The notes under the pieces: model-generated
Database searches by the model: none
Told to the model about the DNA's origin: nothing
What the model saw: only the letters and a program-made list of their open reading frames with translations
Source of the DNA: Planctomycetaceae bacterium UBA6894
Lineage (GTDB): Bacteria > Planctomycetota > Planctomycetia > Gemmatales > Gemmataceae
Length of the DNA stretch: 35,916 nucleotides
NCBI GenBank assembly: GCA_002451275.1
Contig: DKBS01000136.1
Coordinates: forward strand, 1-35,916
Direction of reading: 5' to 3'
Translations under genes and position numbers: made by a program
Shown: in pieces, positions 30,798 to 35,916 of the stretch
Layout of the letters: every line of letters begins with the position of its first letter
Numbering within the stretch: position 1 is the stretch's first letter

Positions 30798-32303
30798 ATG
30801 ATAAAGCAGGAGATTGGGGCCTATCCAGACGTGATAACCGGCAAAGCCGCCACCCAGGAAAACCAACCGGATGTCCCGGTCAAACCGATCCCTCCAGCCG
30901 CTATGCTGGTACCCGGTGGTCCCCCGAAAACTGACAGGATACAAATCGTGCAAGGCGGGGCTTGGGGTGGCAAATGGGTCCAAGGATTGTGGCATTTCCG
31001 GGAGGATCTGACCCGCCTTAGCATCCACCTGGCCAAGTGGATTCTCCTGGTGTTCCCGCTTGGATTCGGTGTGGGGACGGCCTGCGCGATATTCCTCTGG
31101 TCGTTGGATGGGGTCACCGCTTTCCGGATCAGTCAACCGTGGTTGTTGTGGTGCCTGCCTTTGTTTGGCGCTATTGGGGCCCTGATGTACCGGTGGCTGG
31201 GGCGGGACGCGGAAGGTGGCAGCAATTTAGTGATCGACGCGATCCATGAGCCTGGGACCGGGATCCCACCACGCATGGCCCCGCTAGTTTATGCGGGAAC
31301 GCTTCTGACTCATCTGGGTGGTGGTTCCGCCGGCCGCGAGGGCACAGCGGTGCAGATGGGTGGTGGAATTGCCAGCGCCCTGGCGGGTTGGTACCGCATG
31401 GGTGACTCGCCCGACCGCGTTGTCTTGCTGATGGCCGGGGTGGCGGCGGGTTTCAGCGGCGTGTTTGGCACACCCTTCACGGGGGCGGTTTTCGCCATGG
31501 AGGTGCTTGCCCTCGGCCGTATCCAGTACAAGGCGCTGGCTCCATGCCTGATTGCCGCCTTGTTCGCGGACTGGGCCTGCGGTTGGTGGGGCGTGGGACA
31601 CACCCATTACTACCTGGAATCGCTGCCTTTGCTGGGCAGGCACCTAGATTGGCTGTTGCTGGGCAAGGTGGCCTTGGCGGGCGTGGCTTTCGGCTTGGCC
31701 GGGCGGCTGTTCTCGTGGATGTGCCACACTTTGCAGGCGTTTTTCAAAACCCGGTTGCAGGCGACCTGGGCGCGGGCCGTGGCCGGCGGGTGTGGTGTGA
31801 TCGGGCTGGCGTGCCTGTTCGGGCAGGATTACCTGGGGTTGGGTGTGACCTCGACCCATTCCGGCGGGGTGAGCATCGTGTCGGCGTTTGGGGAGGGAGG
31901 AGCCAGGCCCTGGTGCTGGTTGCTGAAGGTCCTGTTCACCACGCTGACCGTCTCGAGCGGATTCAAGGGTGGAGAGGTGACGCCACTTTTTTTCATCGGC
32001 GCCACGCTGGGGAACACCCTCGCCGGCCTCCTGCACGCGCCTGTGGATTTGTTCGCAGGGTTGGGATTTGTGGCGGTTTTCGCGGCCACGGCAAACACGC
32101 CGCTGGCATGCACGGTCATGGCGGTGGAGTTGTTCGGCGTGGGGGCGGGTGCCCACCTGGGCTATTTCGCCACGGCCTGCTTCACGGCCTACCTGTTTGC
32201 CGGGCACTCTGGAATTTACCTTTCCCAGCGGATCGGCTCGGCGAAATATGCCGGTGCCCCGGGGGCGGCGGAAAGCAGTCTGGCACATATCCACCAGAAG
32301 TGA
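30798..32303 (+). CDS. CLC-F-type fluoride/proton antiporter (ClC superfamily)
   Basis: About 500 residues with a polar N-terminal ~85 residues followed by ClC helices. The motifs are those of the CLC-F branch: G-G-S-N-L-V-I-D-A-I-H-E-P, G-G-S-A-G-R-E-G-T-A-V-Q-M-G-G (Thr instead of the usual Pro), V-G-H-T-H-Y, and F-K-G-G-E-V-T-P-L-F-F-I-G-A-T-L-G-N in place of G-x-F-x-P. CLC-F proteins export fluoride in exchange for protons; the gating Glu is present in R-E-G. The start is unclear: ATG 30798 lacks a good ribosome site, and the TM core begins only near 31040. It is divergent from rsbR. Confidence 0.87.
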   Translation: MIKQEIGAYPDVITGKAATQENQPDVPVKPIPPAAMLVPGGPPKTDRIQIVQGGAWGGKWVQGLWHFREDLTRLSIHLAKWILLVFPLGFGVGTACAIFLWSLDGVTAFRISQPWLLWCLPLFGAIGALMYRWLGRDAEGGSNLVIDAIHEPGTGIPPRMAPLVYAGTLLTHLGGGSAGREGTAVQMGGGIASALAGWYRMGDSPDRVVLLMAGVAAGFSGVFGTPFTGAVFAMEVLALGRIQYKALAPCLIAALFADWACGWWGVGHTHYYLESLPLLGRHLDWLLLGKVALAGVAFGLAGRLFSWMCHTLQAFFKTRLQATWARAVAGGCGVIGLACLFGQDYLGLGVTSTHSGGVSIVSAFGEGGARPWCWLLKVLFTTLTVSSGFKGGEVTPLFFIGATLGNTLAGLLHAPVDLFAGLGFVAVFAATANTPLACTVMAVELFGVGAGAHLGYFATACFTAYLFAGHSGIYLSQRIGSAKYAGAPGAAESSLAHIHQK

Positions 32304-32354
32304 GGCGGAAATTCCCGAATGGATCGACCTGGAAAAGGCGCAAGGGAACAAACC

Positions 32355-33314
32355 ATGGCAGAACCCAGCGGGAACCCTATGCGCCCGGGCGACTCCCTGC
32401 TGCGGTTGATCGGCAACACGCCGTTGATCCCGTTGCATTTCGAGGAGGAAGACCGCACGGTTTGGGTAAAGTGCGAGTTCCTCAATCCGAGCGGCAGCAT
32501 CAAGGACCGGCTGGCGCGCACCATTGTAGTGGATGCGGAGAAGAGGGGACTCTTGACCCCGGATTCCATCCTTCTGGAATGCACCAGCGGGAACACCGGC
32601 ATCGCCTTCGCCATGATCGGCGCGGCGCGCGGGTACCCCGTGGCCATCGTCATTTCCGACCGGGCCAGCGGCGAGCGGCGCACCATCATCGAGCACTTTG
32701 GCGCCAGGCTGATCCTTTTCTCCGGCAAGGGTTACCAGGAAGGGATTGAGATCACGCGCCGAATGGCTGCGGACGACGCGCGCTATTTCCTGCCCTGTCA
32801 GTTTGAGAACCCACTGAACGCGTGGGACCACGAGCATGAAACGGGTCAGGAGATCCTCTGCCAGTTGCCGGGAAGGATCGACGCCTTCGTGTCGGGCTAT
32901 GGCACCGGTGGCACCTTGGCCGGGTGCTCCCGGGCGCTTCTGGCCAGGCATCCCGGTCTGCGTGTCATCGCGATGGAGCCGGCGGAATCAGCCTTGTTGG
33001 CCGGCGAGGAGGCCTGCTGCCACTGGATCGAGGGCATCGCCGGAGGTTTTGTCCCCCCGCTATTGCGAGGCTTGAAAATCGACGCGATCAGCAAGGTGTC
33101 CAGCCCGGAGGCGATCGACATGACCCGGCGGCTGAACCGGCGGTTCGGCCTGCTGGTGGGATCCTCCTCGGGTGCCAATGTGGCGGCGGCCCTGCGGCAG
33201 GCCTTGGAACTGGGCAAAGATTCCGTGGTGGTGACCATGCTGTGCGACCGGGCCGAACGGTACTTCAGCACGCGGCTGTTTGAGCTGCAGCACCCGGAGG
33301 GGGAAGCCGTTTAA
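32355..33314 (+). CDS. PLP-dependent cysteine synthase family protein
   Basis: A 319-residue fold-type II PLP enzyme. L-I-G-N-T-P-L-I-P-L is followed by the PLP lysine in N-P-S-G-S-I-K-D-R, the phosphate-binding loops T-S-G-N-T-G-I and G-T-G-G-T, and G-S-S-S-G-A-N. The C-terminus has L-C-D-R-A-E-R-Y. The family includes O-acetylserine sulfhydrylases and cystathionine beta-synthases; the lack of an extra C-terminal domain favours a CysK/CysM-type role. The ATG at 32355 has AAGGGA seven bases upstream. It follows the antiporter by 51 bases and converges with the UbiB-like gene. Confidence 0.9.
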   Translation: MAEPSGNPMRPGDSLLRLIGNTPLIPLHFEEEDRTVWVKCEFLNPSGSIKDRLARTIVVDAEKRGLLTPDSILLECTSGNTGIAFAMIGAARGYPVAIVISDRASGERRTIIEHFGARLILFSGKGYQEGIEITRRMAADDARYFLPCQFENPLNAWDHEHETGQEILCQLPGRIDAFVSGYGTGGTLAGCSRALLARHPGLRVIAMEPAESALLAGEEACCHWIEGIAGGFVPPLLRGLKIDAISKVSSPEAIDMTRRLNRRFGLLVGSSSGANVAAALRQALELGKDSVVVTMLCDRAERYFSTRLFELQHPEGEAV

Positions 33315-33323
33315 GGCGGCGGG

Positions 33324-34988
33324 TCATTCACCATTGTTGCGGTTGGCGTCGCCACGGATGGCCAGCAGGATCATGAGTCCCATGGCCACGGCGGCGGAGC
33401 AGCCGAGGACGCCGGGAAGGGAGGCGCCAAACAGCACAGGGGGTATCTGGCGGCTCCACAGCAGGGAGGAGCCCAGGAAGAGTGCGCCGGTGAGAATGCC
33501 CACCACCAGCCTGTTGACCGCCGCCTGCAGGTTGCGGTGGTCCATCTTGATTTCAAGGCGTCCCGAACGCAGACGGCGGAACAGGCTCTCGATGTCGCGC
33601 GGCGCGCGGCCAAGCACCCGCTCCAGCTCGTGGAAGCCGCGCCGCCATTTCCCCAGCCAGCGTTTCGGACGGAAGCGGTCGCGCAGCATCTGGCGCTGGA
33701 AGGGGTCCAGGATCTCCATCAGGTTGAAGGCGGGGCTGAGTTCGTTGGCCGAGCCGTCGAGCATGATCAGCGTCTTCAGCAGCAGCGAAACCTCGGCCGG
33801 CAGCAGCAGCTTGTGTCGGCGGATCACCTCGGTCAACCGCTCGAGGGCCTGGGCCAGTTGGATGTCCTTCACCGACTGGAAAGCGTAGTCGGCAAAAAAA
33901 TCAGAGACATCCCCCCGGAACAGGGCCTCGTTGACATCCTCCGACGATTCGCACAAGTCGAGCAGGATGTCTGCCAGTTCCTCGGCGTCGCGGTTCGCCA
34001 CCGCGATCAGCATTTGGCCCAGGGAGTCGCGGAAACCTTCGCTGATCCGCCCGACCATGCCGAAATCGATGACCCCGACCACGGTGCCCGGCAGCAGGAT
34101 GTAATTGCCGGGGTGGGGATCGGCGTGGTAGAACCCGTCCCGGAAAATCATGCCTAGGTACATACACGCCGCGCGGCGGGAAAACTCGTTCAGGTCGGCG
34201 CCGCAGGAATGCATGCCCGCCTGGTTCGATCCCGGCACGCCGACCAGCATCTCCATGGTCAGCACGCGTTTGGAGCTGAACCCGGGGAAGACCCTGGGGA
34301 TCCGCACGGTGTCATCCTTGGCGAAGTTGCGGGTAAACTCCTCCAGGTTGCGCTTTTCGGAGGTGAAATCGAGCTCGCGCATCAGCGACCGGCTGAAGTT
34401 GGTGACCACCTCAACGGGCCGGTAAGGGTGGACCGCGGCCACATAATGGTCGAGCACCTGGGCCAGCGCGGCCATGAGTTCCAGGTCGGGGCGGATGCGC
34501 TCGAGGATTCCGTCGTGCTGCACCTTCACCACAACAAGGCTGCCATCCTTCAGCCGCGCCTTATGCACCTGGCCGATGGAGGCCGACGCGAAAGCCTTGT
34601 CGTCGAATTCGGCGAACAGTTCACAGATCGGGCGGCCCAGCTCGGCCTGGATGAGGTCATGTACCATGCCGGGCGAATCGGCGGGGACATCCGCCTGCAG
34701 CTTGCAAAGCTCGCGGGCCAGTTCCACACCCACCATGTCGGGCCGCGTGCTCAGCATCTGGCCCAGCTTGATGAAGGTGGCTCCCAGATCGGTTAGCGCC
34801 AGACGGACCCGCTCCTCCCAGGGGTGCCCTGCCACTGCCAGGGTCTTCGGGCTGGCGAGGAGGTTGCGGATCTCGGCGGACGGGATGCGGTTCACCCAAT
34901 CAGCCAAGCCATACCGGGCCAAAACAGTTGCGATTTCCCGCAACCGTTTCAGTTGATTCTGCCGTTTGGCCAATCCCAAAAGATCCAT
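33324..34988 (-). CDS. ABC1/AarF/UbiB-family atypical protein kinase
   Basis: A 554-residue UbiB-family protein. The family-defining KxGQ motif is present (F-I-K-L-G-Q-M-L-S-T-R-P-D, residues ~71-83). It also has the Ala-rich loop A-S-A-S-I-G-Q-V-H, the lysine in V-V-V-K-V-Q-H, the catalytic H-A-D-P-H-P-G-N, and V-I-D-F-G-M-V-G. Two membrane helices at the C-terminus anchor it. UbiB proteins are ATPases needed for quinone biosynthesis or lipid handling. The 26-base spacing to the phasin-like gene upstream suggests one operon. Confidence 0.93.
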   Translation of the reverse strand: MDLLGLAKRQNQLKRLREIATVLARYGLADWVNRIPSAEIRNLLASPKTLAVAGHPWEERVRLALTDLGATFIKLGQMLSTRPDMVGVELARELCKLQADVPADSPGMVHDLIQAELGRPICELFAEFDDKAFASASIGQVHKARLKDGSLVVVKVQHDGILERIRPDLELMAALAQVLDHYVAAVHPYRPVEVVTNFSRSLMRELDFTSEKRNLEEFTRNFAKDDTVRIPRVFPGFSSKRVLTMEMLVGVPGSNQAGMHSCGADLNEFSRRAACMYLGMIFRDGFYHADPHPGNYILLPGTVVGVIDFGMVGRISEGFRDSLGQMLIAVANRDAEELADILLDLCESSEDVNEALFRGDVSDFFADYAFQSVKDIQLAQALERLTEVIRRHKLLLPAEVSLLLKTLIMLDGSANELSPAFNLMEILDPFQRQMLRDRFRPKRWLGKWRRGFHELERVLGRAPRDIESLFRRLRSGRLEIKMDHRNLQAAVNRLVVGILTGALFLGSSLLWSRQIPPVLFGASLPGVLGCSAAVAMGLMILLAIRGDANRNNGE

Positions 34989-35014
34989 GGCTCATCCCCG
35001 GCCGGCACGTCTCG

Positions 35015-35413
35015 TTACCGGATGCCCAGTTTCTTTTCCAGAAACTCCACACGGGCGGCCAGTTCCTGAATCTCACTGGATCGGGCCACACGCATGTGCT
35101 CCAATCCGGCATTCAGCCGGGCATCGATCAGCCGCTGCAATTCGCTTCCCACTGTCTCTGCCGCCCGCTTCACACCCGCCTTGGCGATACCTGCCTGGAT
35201 AAACGCGCTGTCGATCTGGTTGTCGATCTGGGCCTGCAGTTCCTTCTTGGCCTCATCCGCCTTCACCACCAGCTCATCCTTGAATTCGGAGGCCTCCTTC
35301 AGGCCCAGATTGGCGTTTTTGGCGAATTCCGCCGCCAGGCCCTCCAGCTTTTCCTTGGTCAGCCCCGCCAGGCCTACTCCGGTGAACACCGCCTGCTTCA
35401 AAAGATCCAACAT
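35015..35413 (-). CDS. Phasin-like coiled-coil protein
   Basis: A 132-residue, almost entirely helical protein with an N-terminal amphipathic part (L-L-K-Q-A-V-F-T-G-V-G), a long charged coiled coil (K-A-D-E-A-K-K-E-L-Q-A-Q-I) and a C-terminal leucine-zipper-like end (E-L-A-A-R-V-E-F-L-E-K-K-L-G). This resembles the phasin/PhaF-like proteins that often sit beside UbiB-family genes. No PHA synthase is in the window. GAGG lies seven bases upstream of the ATG. Confidence 0.75.
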   Translation of the reverse strand: MLDLLKQAVFTGVGLAGLTKEKLEGLAAEFAKNANLGLKEASEFKDELVVKADEAKKELQAQIDNQIDSAFIQAGIAKAGVKRAAETVGSELQRLIDARLNAGLEHMRVARSSEIQELAARVEFLEKKLGIR

Positions 35414-35674
35414 GGAAGCACCTCACACCGGTTGCAACGGGCACGCCCTACCACCGGGAACATCCGCGGATTTGTGCCGGGTTCATTGCCCATTCCATTC
35501 ATCTTACGCCAGATGGGGATAGCAGGGTCTTTCAAGTTGTGGAGCGTTTGGGCCCAGGGACCAGTTTTTGGTGCAGCTACACCGTTCGGAAATGTGAAAA
35601 AGGGCAAAGATTGACGATTTTGCTCAATTCGCCGGATCTGCCGGGTCGATACGGGGACGAAGGGGAGGACTCTC

Positions 35675-35916
35675 TTGCCACGGCCTATGGACTCACCGCT
35701 CAAACAGATCCTCTCGGGCTTTTCCCCGGGAGCGGGCGCAGCGTCCATTCACTGCTTTTTCGTGGTCCTGGCTATCCTTTTGGCCCCGGTTTCCGGATGC
35801 GGTTGGCGCCGCAACTACCAACTGGACCAGGAATTGGCCGACCGCATGCTGGTTGACCTTTCCACCAGTGACCCCTCGGTGGTGGAGCCGGACACCAGCC
35901 TGGAAACCCCTCCCGA
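35675..35916 (+). CDS. Lipoprotein, N-terminal part (runs off the window end)
   Basis: An open frame reaches the right edge. It encodes a hydrophobic signal ending A-P-V-S-G-C, a lipobox whose Cys would be acylated, then C-G-W-R-R-N-Y-Q-L-D-Q-E-L-A-D and an acidic stretch. A TTG at 35675 has GGAGGA five bases upstream; the in-frame ATG at 35687 is the alternative but is poorly spaced. The Y-x-x-x-x-D-x-E/L-A-D segment after the lipobox recalls the start of planctomycete TolC-type outer-membrane proteins, but too little is visible to decide. Confidence 0.6.
   Translation, partial: MPRPMDSPLKQILSGFSPGAGAASIHCFFVVLAILLAPVSGCGWRRNYQLDQELADRMLVDLSTSDPSVVEPDTSLETPP

Noticed and set aside
31644..32951. 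Minus-strand open frame of 435 codons opposite the antiporter and cysteine synthase genes
   Set aside because: Both plus-strand genes have strong signature motifs; the minus frame has none.
35611..35639. TTGACG with a 17-base spacer as a sigma70-type promoter for the lipoprotein gene
   Set aside because: The -10 hexamer would be GGATCT, far from consensus; one good -35 match alone is not enough.
1..35916. CRISPR arrays, prophage genes or restriction/defence islands
   Set aside because: No regularly spaced direct repeats, cas genes, phage structural genes or restriction-modification genes were seen. The only mobile-element traces are the IS630 remnant and the AT-rich repeat pair.

Overview
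The window looks like a chromosomal segment of a high-GC planctomycete, probably of the Gemmatales/Gemmataceae type (inference). The clearest marker is a DUF1559 protein with a prepilin-like N-terminus and a C-terminal H-x9-DG motif (16703-17614). A secreted Cys-rich protein of planctomycete style, a sulfatase and the base composition agree with this. Most genes lie on the minus strand in tightly packed, translationally coupled runs.

Layout. (1) 1-3650: an initiator tRNA with terminator and a VOC-fold protein, then a scrambled patch. The patch holds a Tat-type metallophosphoesterase, a second broken copy of its 5' end, a decayed IS630 transposase, two copies of an AT-rich direct repeat and an isolated immunity-like gene. 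(2) 3714-11196 (minus): a long array running from a hydroxyproline-catabolism cassette (deaminase, 2-epimerase, D-amino-acid/D-hydroxyproline dehydrogenase) into glycerol kinase, a YdcZ-type membrane protein, a small secreted protein, a sulfatase and ArfB. A PAS-AraC regulator is transcribed divergently from the cassette. (3) 12167-16651: a secreted Kelch-like propeller, a DUF3179 protein, a rhodanese-DUF2892 protein, a PepSY-type membrane protein, a Cys-rich secreted protein and a DUF4198 protein preceded by a perfect palindrome. (4) 16703-23489: DUF1559 protein, DUF5009-like acyltransferase, NifU-like protein, RibF, RNase P RNA, and an M48 protease/LemA pair. (5) 23549-24166: a VapBC-like pair whose PIN toxin is frameshifted.

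(6) 24254-30688 (minus) is the most interesting region, a complete stressosome-type signalling operon. In transcription order it encodes a globin-coupled RsbR, RsbS, RsbT, an RsbX-like phosphatase, a large hybrid histidine kinase (HisKA-HATPase-REC-REC-HPt) whose N-terminus resembles a degenerate RsbT ATPase, and a REC-SpoIIE phosphatase as probable output. Two genes are disrupted: rsbR by an in-frame TAG and the kinase by one extra base in a C-run. The RsbS-like protein also lacks the usual phosphoacceptor serine. (7) 30798-35916: a CLC-F-type (fluoride) antiporter, a cysteine-synthase-family enzyme, an AarF/UbiB kinase with a phasin-like coiled-coil protein, and the start of a lipoprotein gene leaving the window.

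In the stressosome operon I infer that the globin-RsbR/RsbS core senses a gas or redox signal and releases RsbT. RsbT would then act on the hybrid kinase, whose phosphorelay would control the REC-phosphatase. No sigma factor is encoded nearby. Assignments are from reading motifs only; no database search was run.
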